A stretch of DNA of 52,556 nt from Mogibacterium sp. (GTDB lineage Bacteria; Bacillota; Clostridia; Peptostreptococcales; Anaerovoracaceae): the NCBI GenBank assembly GCA_017505405.1, contig JAFVPI010000091.1, positions 1 to 52,556 on the forward strand, read 5' to 3'. The stretch's first letter is position 1. Each line of letters begins with the position of its first letter. The notes below the pieces were generated by a model that made no database searches, was not told the origin of the DNA, and was given only the letters and a program-made list of their open reading frames with translations. Below are positions 25,428 through 35,126 of this stretch, piece by piece. The translations under genes were made by a program, and so were the position numbers.

Positions 25428-25987
25428 TATTATTGTTCCTTTTACCTTTTGACTAATACTAACATATTCGTATCATTCGGATAATGAAAAAACAAGAACT
25501 GCACACCTGCCTTTTAGCATCATTTTAGGCCCATGTATAAGCTTGCAACAAATGAGTTCGTGCCCTATCTCGCGATACTGCGCATGAAGCACGAATATTT
25601 TCGTATCTTCCCTTCGATTTTGTGCATCACATTAACGAACTCTGGTATACAGGGCTGGCCATTGATATTGCTTACCGGCTACAGATCAGGCTTTTTTTGC
25701 TGCTGATAACACAACAAACCTTGTTTACCACTGAAACAGCGCCGACACTCTAAGAATCATCATATAATTACTATTCACAATCATGAATATACTTTCAAAG
25801 CACCTCCTCTCTGTCAGATGTGCAAAAGACCGATTCGTCACGTACCTGGAGGATATAAGCTGTGGAATACGAATTTCTTCGTGCCTCGTGTGCATTTATG
25901 GACAAAGGCGCACGAATGCGGATTTAAAATATTCAGTCGCTTCCCAGATATCACAAAAGCAAAAAGGCCACGGGCATCTAACAACTT
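25428..25987. other. Gene-free region between the acetyltransferase and the polysaccharide cluster
   Basis: About 560 bases with only short open frames on either strand. None has a ribosome site, a known motif or a neighbour in frame. A promoter for the acetyltransferase is expected near 25450-25480, where TTTTTTCATTATCC-like AT-rich sequence occurs, but no clean hexamer pair is seen. The plus-strand frames around 25530-25700 and 25818-26020 look only weakly coding and may be decayed sequence. The right end (ATCTAACAACTT, about 25977-25988) resembles the arm motif of the repeat family at 42-50 kb. Confidence 0.4.
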
Positions 25988-26016
25988 AAAAAGCCGTTGG
26001 TTTCCCAACGGTTTTT
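25988..26016. terminator. Terminator at the 3' end of the polysaccharide operon
   Basis: CCGTTGG pairs with CCAACGG around TTTC, flanked by AAAAAG on the left and TTTTTA on the right, so it can work in both directions. It lies 41 bases beyond the stop of the priming sugar transferase, the last gene of the minus-strand cluster. Its outer sequence is close to the hairpin at 49597-49622. Confidence 0.82.
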
Positions 26017-26056
26017 ACAGGTGAGGTAAGAGTTTGCTTTTCGGTTTCCTGTTTTA

Positions 26057-27547
26057 TTACATGGCTCCTTTCCGGGCGATCACAACCCATATGGTCTTGA
26101 ATAAGATGTGAATGTCCCGTTTGAGAGACCAGTTTTCTATGTATTCCCGGTCCAGACGGACTACAGTGTCAAAGTCACGGATCTGGCTGCGTCCGCTGAC
26201 CTGCCAGAGACCGGTGATCCCGGGCCGTGTAGACATTCTGGCGCGGTGGAAAGGTTCATACCTGTTCCACTCATCCACTGTCGGCGGCCGGGTGCCGACC
26301 AGGGACATATCTCCCTTAAGAACATTGAAAAACTGTGGAAATTCATCCAGAGACAGATCGCGGATCCATCCGCCGATCCCCTTTTTCCATTTTCCGTTTC
26401 CCATTTCTTTCTGCCCGATGATCCGCGGGTCATGTTCCAGCTTGAACATGAGCTGGTCTTCCTGCCCACTGCTCTGTGCGAGCTGCTTCTTCCGTGCTTC
26501 CGCATCCTTATACATACTGCGGAACTTGTACATCTGGAACTTCTTCCCGTTTTCGCCGATCCGGGTCTGTGTGAAGAATATCGGGCCGGGATCAGACAGC
26601 CAGATGGCCAGTCCGATCGGAGGAGTGAGGATCAAGGTGATCAGGGAACCGACCAGCCCGCCTGCGATATCCATGAGTCGTTTAAGAAAAACGTCACGGC
26701 CCGTGATATAACCCAGGGAGGTTGTAATGGTCAGATGACCGCAGATCCACTCCACGTTTTTGTGTCTTGATTCGATATCATCCAGATTCGTGAGGGCGGT
26801 GTGGATCGTGATACCCATCAGCATGAGGCTATTGATCAGATCAACAGGAAGGTCTGCTTTTGGCGACACATCAAGATACACCTCATCCACCCAGTTATTG
26901 GTCAGATACTGCTCCAACGTATTGGTTGTGGCGACGATTGGTATAGTGTCAACCTCCGGGTAATCCTGCCGGAGCGAACGGATAGCCTCCCTCGCCTCTT
27001 CTTCGGAAGGATCCTTTCCCATGATCGCAATACCGATAAACCGGTAGGTTCCGTAATTCGTACGGAGAATTCGCGGAATGACAGTAGGGATCTGAGGAGT
27101 TTCCAGCGCGATGAGGAGAGAATGCCGGTTGCGTATGTGATGCTTTTTCTTCAGAAAGCTTTTATATGTCTGCCTCATTATATAGCATGACAGAACATAC
27201 AGAGGAAGTGCATAACGCGCAATTATCAGCAGATCGGGTTCATTCACCGGGGCCAGCAGCCGGAAAACTACAAGAACGAGAACTACGTATCCCGTCTGAC
27301 TGAGAAGCCGTACCATCTCATCCCATGGCGTATGATGCAGCACGCTGTGATAGGTATCCAGAACGATTATCACGACGAGATTTATCAGGACAACTTCCAG
27401 AAGTATACTCCAGAAAAACAGAGAATTCAGTATCCCTTCTTTTCTGACTATAAAGAACCCAATCAGAAGGCTGAACATAACACAAAGATTGTCCAGAAAC
27501 ATAAAGTCAATATGCTGAGACCAGCCACGTATTCTTCGTTTATACAT
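26057..27547 (-). CDS. Polyprenyl-phosphate sugar-1-phosphate transferase (priming enzyme)
   Basis: A 496-residue integral membrane enzyme that starts repeat-unit synthesis by moving a sugar-1-phosphate onto undecaprenyl phosphate. Residues 1-140 hold about four or five membrane helices, 140-270 a soluble CoA-binding-like domain, and 285-496 the catalytic domain. Visible motifs are the membrane-entry KRLMDIAGG, DPGPIFFTQTRIGENGKKF, MYKFRSM, the LSLDEFPQFFNVLKGDMSLV segment and PGITGLWQVSGRS. This WbaP/WcaJ-type layout is standard for Wzx/Wzy systems. A GGAGG site seven bases before the ATG supports the start. It is the last gene of the cluster, although it acts first. The sugar is not predictable. 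Confidence 0.93.
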   Translation of the reverse strand: MYKRRIRGWSQHIDFMFLDNLCVMFSLLIGFFIVRKEGILNSLFFWSILLEVVLINLVVIIVLDTYHSVLHHTPWDEMVRLLSQTGYVVLVLVVFRLLAPVNEPDLLIIARYALPLYVLSCYIMRQTYKSFLKKKHHIRNRHSLLIALETPQIPTVIPRILRTNYGTYRFIGIAIMGKDPSEEEAREAIRSLRQDYPEVDTIPIVATTNTLEQYLTNNWVDEVYLDVSPKADLPVDLINSLMLMGITIHTALTNLDDIESRHKNVEWICGHLTITTSLGYITGRDVFLKRLMDIAGGLVGSLITLILTPPIGLAIWLSDPGPIFFTQTRIGENGKKFQMYKFRSMYKDAEARKKQLAQSSGQEDQLMFKLEHDPRIIGQKEMGNGKWKKGIGGWIRDLSLDEFPQFFNVLKGDMSLVGTRPPTVDEWNRYEPFHRARMSTRPGITGLWQVSGRSQIRDFDTVVRLDREYIENWSLKRDIHILFKTIWVVIARKGAM

Positions 27548-27606
27548 TTACCTGCCTCCAATGTTTGAACAAATTGAACTAAAGTCATAATGACTGCAGA
27601 GGATCG

Positions 27607-28641
27607 TCACTGTTGTTTAGCCTGCTTATTATCCTGCCTGACTTTTGCTGCACAGAGCAGCATGGCCGGCCGGTAAAGACGCATCTTAAGCAGGAGTATG
27701 ACGGCCCCTGCTTTTCGCGGCAGATCTTTCACGGTCACAAATGACAACATATCCGTTTCACGTAGACCTTCCTTCATATGCTGCACGGCGTCCCGCAGGG
27801 AAGGGTCATTTTTGGCAAACCCTTTTCCCGTTCGAATGATCAGCATAGCCGCATATTGACTGAGCTGACGGTCTATAGACTGTCCCATGCCTTTCATGTG
27901 CTCCCGCATATAAAGGATCAGATACCGGAAGCTTTCGGTCAGAAGATTCTCCCGGCTCACGGCCCGGATGGAGCCTTCGTTTGTTTTATTATACATATAA
28001 AGATGCTTGTTGCAGATATATACATTCCGGCTGTGCAGCAGGCATTCATATGTCATAGGCACATCAGTAAAAACGCGGATCCTCTCTTCACGGGTATAAT
28101 ACTTTGCCAGAAGTTCGCGCTTAAATGCCTTATCCCAGGTGTGGGCCTGGATCACCCCTACCTGCAGCCCGTTGCGCGTATCAGTAAGTAAATACGGAAA
28201 TACTTCTTTCTGCAGCCTCTCCCTGTCGTAAAAACCTTCCGGAACTTCGTTGATCGTTTCTTCCAGATGGTCCTCATATACGTTGTGGGCGGCAAAAAGT
28301 ACCATGTCGAGCGGCTCGGGCGACTGCGCGACCGTATCGTGGATAAATTGCAGCATGTTTTCATCGGCCCAGTCATCTCCATCCACAATGCAAATATAGT
28401 CCCCCCTGGCAGCGAGGATCCCTTCGTTCCGGGCAGAGATCAGTCCGCCGTTAGGCTTGTGGATCACCCTTACGCGAGGGTCACGGCTGGCATACTCGTC
28501 ACAGATCTTTGGACAGCCGTCCGGTGAGCCATCATCAATCAGCAGCAGCTCAAAATCAGGATAGGTTTGGGCAAGGATGCTGTCTACGCAGTGCCTAAGA
28601 TATTTTTCTACCTTGTAAACCGGTACAATTACGCTGATCAT
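27607..28641 (-). CDS. GT2-family glycosyltransferase
   Basis: A 344-residue GT-A fold transferase acting on the inner face of the membrane. The N-terminus ISVIVPVYKVEKYL, LLIDDGSPDGCP (33-44), RNEGILAARG and the DGD metal site in VDGDDW (86-91) are diagnostic of family GT2. The C-terminal half (about 200-344) is family-specific and carries no known motif. The ATG at 28641 has GAAAGGGAAA upstream; a start eight codons earlier is possible but has no site. It is the penultimate gene of the cluster, after the flippase. Donor and acceptor cannot be predicted. Confidence 0.9.
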   Translation of the reverse strand: MISVIVPVYKVEKYLRHCVDSILAQTYPDFELLLIDDGSPDGCPKICDEYASRDPRVRVIHKPNGGLISARNEGILAARGDYICIVDGDDWADENMLQFIHDTVAQSPEPLDMVLFAAHNVYEDHLEETINEVPEGFYDRERLQKEVFPYLLTDTRNGLQVGVIQAHTWDKAFKRELLAKYYTREERIRVFTDVPMTYECLLHSRNVYICNKHLYMYNKTNEGSIRAVSRENLLTESFRYLILYMREHMKGMGQSIDRQLSQYAAMLIIRTGKGFAKNDPSLRDAVQHMKEGLRETDMLSFVTVKDLPRKAGAVILLLKMRLYRPAMLLCAAKVRQDNKQAKQQ

Positions 28642-28703
28642 ATTTTTCGTTTCCCTTTCTTTCATCTATGTCCGGCAAAAACTCTCCGGAGAGATCCGTT
28701 TTT

Positions 28704-30257
28704 CTATTGATCCGATCCCCGCGTTCTCCCGCCCCGGGACAGGAGCATACCCTTTAATTGCAGAAGGCTTTCCCTGAACACAGGAGATCTCCCATATAAA
28801 GCAAGGAAGCACAGATTCGGTATAACAAAGCTTACGGCGGCATTTGCAAAGAGTGTGGCCCACACGTTCAGTGCAAACAGTCCGCATGCAAACCACGATG
28901 CCACGCATGAAACCAGGGCAAACATGGTCAGTCCGCAGAAGAGCCGTATATATTTCCACATACTCTGACGGGGAAAGACTTCCCGGAACAGGTTGTGGAA
29001 CAGCCATGGTATCTGAATAAGGACGATGGAGACGATCGAGGAAAGCAGGACCCCGTACATTCCCAGCCGGCGGACAGTGATCAGATTCAGGCCCAGATTG
29101 ACGAAAGCTGCCGTCAGTGGTCTCCATCGATCGATCTGCCAGATACCGGCTGCGTCCTTGAACATATTGATCAGCTTATTGGCGCCCATGGAGTAGTAAT
29201 AGACGACAAAACAGAATACCAGCTCGATGGCAAGCATGTTTTCTTTGCCCATCCAGACATGAACAAACGGCTGATACAGACACAGCAGCATGGAGCTGCT
29301 CACGCCCAGCACCCAGAGAAAAAGAAGGCTGATCTTTTCCAGATCCCGGTAATTCGCTTCTTTGCTCTCCATGACCAGTTTGTTCCCCACTCCTGCCATG
29401 CAGGCGTTGAGCAGCACGATCAGCATCATTCTGAGAGCCGTGATAATAAAGTAATAATTCTGATATAGTGCCAGAGCGGTCAGTCCCATAAAGGCTGAGA
29501 TGACCAGCGTATCCGCAGCATCGAAAACCGTAGCGGATAGCTTGGAAGTGAACAGATCCCGTACTCTGCGGAAAATGTCCAGCACTTTCTCCTTCGGCAG
29601 TTTCCCGCTTGCCACATAGCGGGGATACATTTTTGCTGCGCATGCTGCTGTCAGCAGGTTTATAACGATCTGACACAGCAGCTGCACGGCCAGAAAGAGA
29701 TAATAATTTCTTGTAAAGACAAGAATCAGGATTTTCAGTGTATATTCTGTAACCCGCACGAGCAGACTGACTTTGCTGATCACGTCGCGGCGCTGATGCG
29801 CCTGGAGAAGACTGCCCTTATAGGCAAACAGCCAGTACGTAAGCACGGTATTCCCCAGATTCATCAGATAAAGGACGTGCAGGTTCATTCCGACGGGGAT
29901 ATCACCCTCAATGAGGTTATTCAGGAAAGGCATCAGGAGCAGTCCCATCACTGCGATCGCCAGACCTATGATCCTGTAGAGGGTACGATAAAGACGCATC
30001 AAAGCACAGATGGTCGGAGTATCGTCTTCAGCGATTGGCTTATACATGCTGAACACCATAGCGCTGCCCACGCCAAGCTCCGCCAGGTTCAGAAACGACA
30101 GAATCGACCTGAACAGGCCGTTCAGCCCCAGATATTCAGTTCCCAGATATTGCAGCATAACCGAACGAATGACGAACGGAAACAGCATATTGACTATTTC
30201 CATGGTTCCGTCAAACACAACGTTTCTTGCTGCGTTCCTAGTGCGTTCAAGCTTCAT
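28704..30257 (-). CDS. Wzx-type polysaccharide flippase (MOP superfamily)
   Basis: A 517-residue membrane protein with 12-14 hydrophobic helices spread along its length, typical of Wzx/RfbX lipid-linked repeat-unit translocases. The N-terminus (NVVFDGTMEIVNMLFPFVIR, then GTEYLGLNGLFRSILSFLNL) resembles Gram-positive flippases such as Cps19-type Wzx. It moves undecaprenyl-linked repeat units to the outer face for polymerisation by the Wzy-like protein encoded upstream. The ATG has GGAG about 11 bases ahead and lies 18 bases after the preceding GT4 gene. The call is made from topology and early motifs. Confidence 0.88.
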   Translation of the reverse strand: MKLERTRNAARNVVFDGTMEIVNMLFPFVIRSVMLQYLGTEYLGLNGLFRSILSFLNLAELGVGSAMVFSMYKPIAEDDTPTICALMRLYRTLYRIIGLAIAVMGLLLMPFLNNLIEGDIPVGMNLHVLYLMNLGNTVLTYWLFAYKGSLLQAHQRRDVISKVSLLVRVTEYTLKILILVFTRNYYLFLAVQLLCQIVINLLTAACAAKMYPRYVASGKLPKEKVLDIFRRVRDLFTSKLSATVFDAADTLVISAFMGLTALALYQNYYFIITALRMMLIVLLNACMAGVGNKLVMESKEANYRDLEKISLLFLWVLGVSSSMLLCLYQPFVHVWMGKENMLAIELVFCFVVYYYSMGANKLINMFKDAAGIWQIDRWRPLTAAFVNLGLNLITVRRLGMYGVLLSSIVSIVLIQIPWLFHNLFREVFPRQSMWKYIRLFCGLTMFALVSCVASWFACGLFALNVWATLFANAAVSFVIPNLCFLALYGRSPVFRESLLQLKGMLLSRGGRTRGSDQ

Positions 30258-30275
30258 GGTGCGTTATGCTCCGGC

Positions 30276-31427
30276 TTATTTTTCCATCAGCTCTCTGTAT
30301 AGTTTATCGGTCTTAACGGTAATATCCTCCCACGTATATTTGGAAGCGATCATTTTCCGGGCTTCGTCACGTTTTGTTCCGGCCTTCTCCGGATGATCGC
30401 ACAGGTCCTGAAGCGTATCCCGCAGGGCGTTCACGTCTCCGCGCGGGAAAGTATAGCCACTGCCGTCCAGAACGTCCGCACATTCACCGATATCAGAGGT
30501 CACACAGCAGCATCCGTAATTCATGGCCTCCAGAAGAGTGAGCGGCATTCCCTCCAGATCGCTTGGCAGCACATACAGATAGGCATTGCTGTACAACTCC
30601 TCCAGCACTAGCCCTTTCTGAAAGCCGGTGAAGATTATGGACGGGCAGTCCTCTGCCATGGCATACAGCTGCTTCACATAATCGTTGGTATCCGACGAGC
30701 CGCCGGCGATCACCAGTTTTTTGTCCGTCTGAAGCATCTTGTAGGCTTCTATCAGGTAATGAATACCCTTCTCCGGCACCAGACGGCCCAGAAACAGGAT
30801 GTATTCCTGTGAGGCAAGGCCAAACTGTTTTGTGATCTCACAGGCCGGCCGGCTCTCAGCAGGGTCGATACCGTTTGGGATGAATACCGTTTCCCGTCCA
30901 TATGTCTCACGAAAATACTTCCTGACACCCTCGCTCAGCACAATGATGCTGTTGGCATGGCGGACAGCCGCTTTTTCGCCCAGCAGGATGTACCGGGAAG
31001 CAAATCTGCCCCATTTTTCACGCATATGGTCCAGCCCGTGAACCGTAACAACGACCTTTTTTCCCATTAGACGCGGGAGCCAGCAGAAGACGCACGGCCC
31101 CTCCGTGTGATAGTGGATCAGATCATAGCGGCTAAAGGCGGCCATCACCGATGCGATTATCGAAGATGACATAGCGGCCATCCCGCGGCGGTTAACAGTC
31201 GGTGTCCAGACCAGGCGGACTCCGCGGTATTCCCGCAGCAGTTCCCCCGCCTTCCGGCGCTTAACGGCTTCTCTGTCCGTCCGGTTGTAACAGGTCACAT
31301 CGTATCCGAGCTTCGCAAGATGCGGCGCAAGGTTACTGACAACGACCTCCACCCCGCCATTTCTGGAAGGGATAAATTTATGTCCGATCATCGCGATCCG
31401 TTTCGGTCTTTTCTGCATATTTTTCAT
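30276..31427 (-). CDS. GT4-family glycosyltransferase
   Basis: A 383-residue GT-B fold transferase. The N-terminal domain has GHKFIPSRNGGVEVVVSNL (15-33), where the Gly-rich loop binds the donor. The C-terminal domain has LFLGRLVPEKGIHYLIEAY and the E-x7-E motif in SDLEGMPLTLLEAMNYG. The spacing fits retaining GT4 enzymes, and the NGGVE opening is shared with several rhamnosyl- and galactosyltransferases of Gram-positive capsule loci. A good AAGGAAAG site precedes the ATG. It lies 12 bases downstream of another GT4 gene. The linkage made is unknown. Confidence 0.9.
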   Translation of the reverse strand: MKNMQKRPKRIAMIGHKFIPSRNGGVEVVVSNLAPHLAKLGYDVTCYNRTDREAVKRRKAGELLREYRGVRLVWTPTVNRRGMAAMSSSIIASVMAAFSRYDLIHYHTEGPCVFCWLPRLMGKKVVVTVHGLDHMREKWGRFASRYILLGEKAAVRHANSIIVLSEGVRKYFRETYGRETVFIPNGIDPAESRPACEITKQFGLASQEYILFLGRLVPEKGIHYLIEAYKMLQTDKKLVIAGGSSDTNDYVKQLYAMAEDCPSIIFTGFQKGLVLEELYSNAYLYVLPSDLEGMPLTLLEAMNYGCCCVTSDIGECADVLDGSGYTFPRGDVNALRDTLQDLCDHPEKAGTKRDEARKMIASKYTWEDITVKTDKLYRELMEK

Positions 31428-31439
31428 ACCGTTCTTTCC

Positions 31440-32552
31440 TTACTTCCGGTCTGCCATCCTGAGATAGATATTCTGAAGCTTCTGTGCTTCTGTATGAATG
31501 TCATATCCCGCTTCCCGGACGATTTCCGTCCCTTTCGTCCGATCCGTTCCCAACTGCCTTGCTGCCAGGATCACTCTTGCCCATTCCGCATCTTCCGCCT
31601 CGAGGGAGACCCTGCGCGTTTCCGGGGAGAGCACCACCTCATCGGTGACGCGGTCAGAGAAAACACAAGGCGCTCCGGTCGCCTGCGCTTCGATGCCGAC
31701 CACCGGAAGTCCCTCAAACAGTGAAGGCAGCACAAAGCAGTCCATCGCCATATACCATCCGCTTACATCGGCCATCTGCCCCAGGAAGAGCGTCTTATCC
31801 CAGATTCCCAGGTTCCGGGCTTTTTCTTTTACAGACTCTTCCAGCTCACCTACGCCTATCAGGGCAAGTCGGGCGTCGGGAGCAGTCTTTGTGATTTCCG
31901 CGAAAATATCCAAAAGGCGGCTGTGATTTTTCTGAACATTAAATCTGCCCACATGTCCGATCACAAAGCAGTTTTCCAGACCATGGCTCCTCCTCAGGCG
32001 TTCGCGTTCCTCCTGCCGGAATTCAAATCTGGACATGTTGATCGCATTGTGCAGGGTGAATCCGGATTCGTTCCATCGCTTGCTCCCGTAATAGTAGATC
32101 CCGGCGTCCCTGCCGCAGCTCCAGTAATCTGTTGCCGCTCCGGGCAGGAGCTGTTTGCAGACCAGCTTCAGCGGATACTTATAATCCCTGATGATCTGTG
32201 TGTTATGTGCGTGTGCGATCCTGACAGGGATCCCGGCGTCTTTGGCACTCTTGAGGGCATAATAGCCCATGGCCTCGTTGTGCGCGTGGACGATTTTTAT
32301 TTCCGGGTTGTCACGAAGCAGTTCTCGCACGAACCGTTTGTATTTAGGGAAATGTATAGGGTTGAGACCCGGACTGACGAAAACCCGTCCTCCCATAGCG
32401 CGTATCTCATCATCATATTCCCCCGGTATCGGTTTGTTAGCCAGGAAGTCAAACTGGATCTGGCTCCGGTCGATCTCCCGGTAATAATTCATCAGCATGG
32501 TTTCGATCCCGGCACGCGCCATATTGCTGACAGAATGTAGTACCCGAATCAT
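31440..32552 (-). CDS. GT4-family glycosyltransferase, EpsF-like
   Basis: A 370-residue GT-B transferase beginning with IRVLHSVSNMARAGIETMLM, the typical start of EpsF-like enzymes of Firmicutes exopolysaccharide operons. The C-terminal domain shows GHVGRFNVQKNHSRLLDIF and PSLFEGLPVVGIEAQATG with the conserved E-x7-E. An intervening HAHNTQIIRDYKYP stretch is also family-typical. It sits between the second GT4 gene and the glycerophosphotransferase-like gene, with an AGGAGGGG ribosome site. Donor and acceptor are not predictable. Confidence 0.9.
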   Translation of the reverse strand: MIRVLHSVSNMARAGIETMLMNYYREIDRSQIQFDFLANKPIPGEYDDEIRAMGGRVFVSPGLNPIHFPKYKRFVRELLRDNPEIKIVHAHNEAMGYYALKSAKDAGIPVRIAHAHNTQIIRDYKYPLKLVCKQLLPGAATDYWSCGRDAGIYYYGSKRWNESGFTLHNAINMSRFEFRQEERERLRRSHGLENCFVIGHVGRFNVQKNHSRLLDIFAEITKTAPDARLALIGVGELEESVKEKARNLGIWDKTLFLGQMADVSGWYMAMDCFVLPSLFEGLPVVGIEAQATGAPCVFSDRVTDEVVLSPETRRVSLEAEDAEWARVILAARQLGTDRTKGTEIVREAGYDIHTEAQKLQNIYLRMADRK

Positions 32553-32600
32553 CTTTTCCTGTTCCCCTCCTGTTACTTTGACGTTACTTTTTTCCTTTTC

Positions 32601-33782
32601 TCATCGTATGTTCATCCGGCTGAGAATATTAAATGTCCGCTCGCAGTTCTTTTCATCCCGGACGGGGTAAAAGGCTTCGAGACGGTCCAGATATTTCTTC
32701 TTCATACGGAAATCATTCTCCGCGCATTCATTTATGGCATCAACCAGCGCCTCTTCAGTCAGGACTACCGGCCCGAAGCCGTGTTCTTCATAGGAGAAAT
32801 AACCTTCCTGATAATGGAATTTCCGGAACTCCTCTTTATCGAACTGGTAATAGATCACCGGTTTTTCCATATAACCGAGATCGAAAAACACGCTGGAATA
32901 ATCCGTGATCAGCAGTTTGCAGCGCATCAGAAGTGTCTGGACATCATAGTCCTTCCAGTTTGCCAGTATGATCCGCTCCGATGGCGACTGAAACTTATCC
33001 AGTTCCTTTTGAAGCTCGATGTGAGGATAAAATAGCAGCTTAAGATCCCGCTCCTCGAGCAGACGAAGCAGGGATGGGTTGTTCAGCATGGACTGAAAAT
33101 ACTTATAAAAAGCTGTTTCATAGAACTGATCTCCCTGAGGATAATCCGATCCCCGCCAGGTTGGCATCACAAGGATCTCGTTGGTGGGATCGTTTCCCCT
33201 GATGAGATTGTCAAAACGGCACAGCCCGGTATACTGGATAACTCCCTCCGGGTAATTAAATTCCGAGACAAGGTAATCATATTCCAGTTTTCCGCCGCTG
33301 GCGAAGAAATCAACCTTCATGGTGGGATACCGCATCCACTTCATCTCATCCTTGATGATCCCATGCTGCAGAAAGATCTGCTTTCCTCTCGGATGGATCC
33401 CGATCTGACGCAGATGATAATATGCCATCAGGTCCGGAGCGACAGGCTGTACATGAGTGCTGATCAGCATGTCGGCCGACAGATACATCAGATAGTGCTG
33501 AAGTGATCTCCAGGGAACAGTCCGGCCAAGCTTTGCGACTTTTTCAAGATCCGGACTGTTTTTGTCGATTACATAGCACGAATTGATCTGCGGCTGCTTT
33601 TCCCTTAAGTAACGGAAAAACCAGTAGGCGTTGTCTCTGGCGTCAAATCCGCGTTCCATCACCACCCAGAGATGCTGATAGTTCCTGTTCGTTTTTCGCA
33701 GCACTGTGGCAGCAGGCCAGAGCAAAGTAAGCAGAGATACATTTTTCAGATAAACCGGCAGTCTTTTCAGTTTATTCAGCAT
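32601..33782 (-). CDS. CDP-glycerol glycerophosphotransferase-family protein (TagB/TagF-like)
   Basis: A 393-residue member of the family that transfers glycerol phosphate or ribitol phosphate from CDP-alditols, known from teichoic acid synthesis. Diagnostic parts are IFLQHGIIKDEMKWMRY (136-152), VMPTWRGSDYPQG, the PHIELQ region, ITDYSSVFFDLGYMEKPVIYY and the closing FHYQEGYFSYEEHGFG. The N-terminus is short with one hydrophobic patch, consistent with membrane association. Its presence inside a polysaccharide cluster suggests that the polymer carries alditol phosphate, but no CDP-glycerol synthase (TagD/GCT) is in view, so the donor must come from elsewhere. Confidence 0.9.
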   Translation of the reverse strand: MLNKLKRLPVYLKNVSLLTLLWPAATVLRKTNRNYQHLWVVMERGFDARDNAYWFFRYLREKQPQINSCYVIDKNSPDLEKVAKLGRTVPWRSLQHYLMYLSADMLISTHVQPVAPDLMAYYHLRQIGIHPRGKQIFLQHGIIKDEMKWMRYPTMKVDFFASGGKLEYDYLVSEFNYPEGVIQYTGLCRFDNLIRGNDPTNEILVMPTWRGSDYPQGDQFYETAFYKYFQSMLNNPSLLRLLEERDLKLLFYPHIELQKELDKFQSPSERIILANWKDYDVQTLLMRCKLLITDYSSVFFDLGYMEKPVIYYQFDKEEFRKFHYQEGYFSYEEHGFGPVVLTEEALVDAINECAENDFRMKKKYLDRLEAFYPVRDEKNCERTFNILSRMNIR

Positions 33783-33784
33783 TT

Positions 33785-35122
33785 TTAGCCTTTCCCTCTC
33801 ATTTCAATAAGCCAGATATCGTTGGCCACATCTTCCGATGTTGGCGCTTTCCACTGTGTTTCCTTCTCGAGTTTGTTGATCCTGTAACTGTAACTCATGG
33901 GTATCAGCCTCAGCCCGATACTGCACCAGAAATAAAACGCGGTGTTGTCTGTCAGATAGGTTGCTGTCATATACAGAAGGATAGCCATATACAGCATTCC
34001 GGTCTGCGTGTCGTGCCGCTTCATCCAGTAAGCAGGAAACATGACATAATGTATGACTGCCCACAATGTGAAGCCAAGCGCACCCAGTTCAATAAAGATT
34101 TTCAGAATATCGTTGTGCAGCGGATATGCACGGTTGATGAGCCCGTCCTGATACCATTGGTTTACCAGTTCGGTAACGCTTTCAAACCCCAGTCCTTTCC
34201 AGAAAGGAGATAGTTCGTAATATTGATTAGGCAGGCTCCACAGCACATCGCGCCCCATCATGTCTACCCCATGGGATTCCAGAAATTCCACCAGAAGCCC
34301 TGACCGTGTGAGGTAGAGGTAGAAATAGAAAAACAGAGCTATGCTGATCCCTGTCGCAATGATCAGCTTCTCCGGTTTTTTAAACAGACGGAGAAATTTA
34401 ACATATATACATACGATAATGACAGCCGGCAAAACGCCGCGCTTCAATCCCAGCAGAATAAAAAAGAGAGAGAGAATTATACCGCAACGCCGGATTCTTC
34501 TTTCTGATTTCTGGCCTTTCGGCGCAAACATCATATAATACACAAAGAATTGTCCGAACAGGAATGTGATATCATGGATCTCCAGCGCGCGCACAAAACC
34601 TTCCGCCTCTCCAAAGGTAATGATACACGTTACAACGGAAGAAATACTTTCCGCGATCCCATACTTCGGCATCTCCAGCAGCATGATGGCAGTGTTCACA
34701 GCGCACATGCTGAGGAAAAGATAGTTGACCGCCCTTTCTTCAAGCAGATAGCACATGAAGACGGCATAGATGATCGTGATCGTCTGGAACAGGATCTTTT
34801 CCCAGGCTCTGCTGATCGACGCCACCTGTGAGAAGTCCGTGATCCATATGTACATGCTGATCACGATATAAACAGCTATGGGGATCAGAAATATTGGGAA
34901 AAAACTCATCGCCTTCCTGAGCTTTCCAAAGTCAGCGCTTACAAGAAAATACATGAAAGCGCAGACGATCGCGCCCAGCACGATCGCCTTAGGCAGCCCC
35001 CCATATGCATTATTGAGAACCTTCCAGTCTCCGAGACCGGCGAAAATCGTACAGGCAACGATCAGAAATATGATAAAAGCCGGACATTCTCTCCGCGATG
35101 TTTGCAGTTCTCCGGTATTCAC
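33785..35122 (-). CDS. Wzy-like polysaccharide polymerase
   Basis: A 445-residue membrane protein with roughly 11-12 hydrophobic helices and one large extracytoplasmic loop (about 255-320). The loop carries GRDVLWSLPNQYYELSPFWK and a following PLHNDILKIFIELG. The R-x-x-x-W and H-N-D/x-G arrangement is the usual hallmark of O-antigen polymerase/ligase proteins. It would join lipid-linked repeat units on the outer face. It starts at a GTG with AGAGGAG upstream, four bases after the Wzz-GGDEF gene. The protein ends with a short hydrophilic tail. The call depends on topology plus the loop motif. Confidence 0.85.
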   Translation of the reverse strand: MNTGELQTSRRECPAFIIFLIVACTIFAGLGDWKVLNNAYGGLPKAIVLGAIVCAFMYFLVSADFGKLRKAMSFFPIFLIPIAVYIVISMYIWITDFSQVASISRAWEKILFQTITIIYAVFMCYLLEERAVNYLFLSMCAVNTAIMLLEMPKYGIAESISSVVTCIITFGEAEGFVRALEIHDITFLFGQFFVYYMMFAPKGQKSERRIRRCGIILSLFFILLGLKRGVLPAVIIVCIYVKFLRLFKKPEKLIIATGISIALFFYFYLYLTRSGLLVEFLESHGVDMMGRDVLWSLPNQYYELSPFWKGLGFESVTELVNQWYQDGLINRAYPLHNDILKIFIELGALGFTLWAVIHYVMFPAYWMKRHDTQTGMLYMAILLYMTATYLTDNTAFYFWCSIGLRLIPMSYSYRINKLEKETQWKAPTSEDVANDIWLIEMRGKG

Positions 35123-35126
35123 ACTT

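Noticed and set aside
25530-26024. Short plus-strand frames before the polysaccharide cluster
   Set aside because: Under 70 codons, no ribosome site, no motif, and the second crosses the terminator hairpin.
26108-26770. Two long plus-strand frames opposite the priming sugar transferase
   Set aside because: They mirror a GC-rich conserved gene on the other strand and show no domain.
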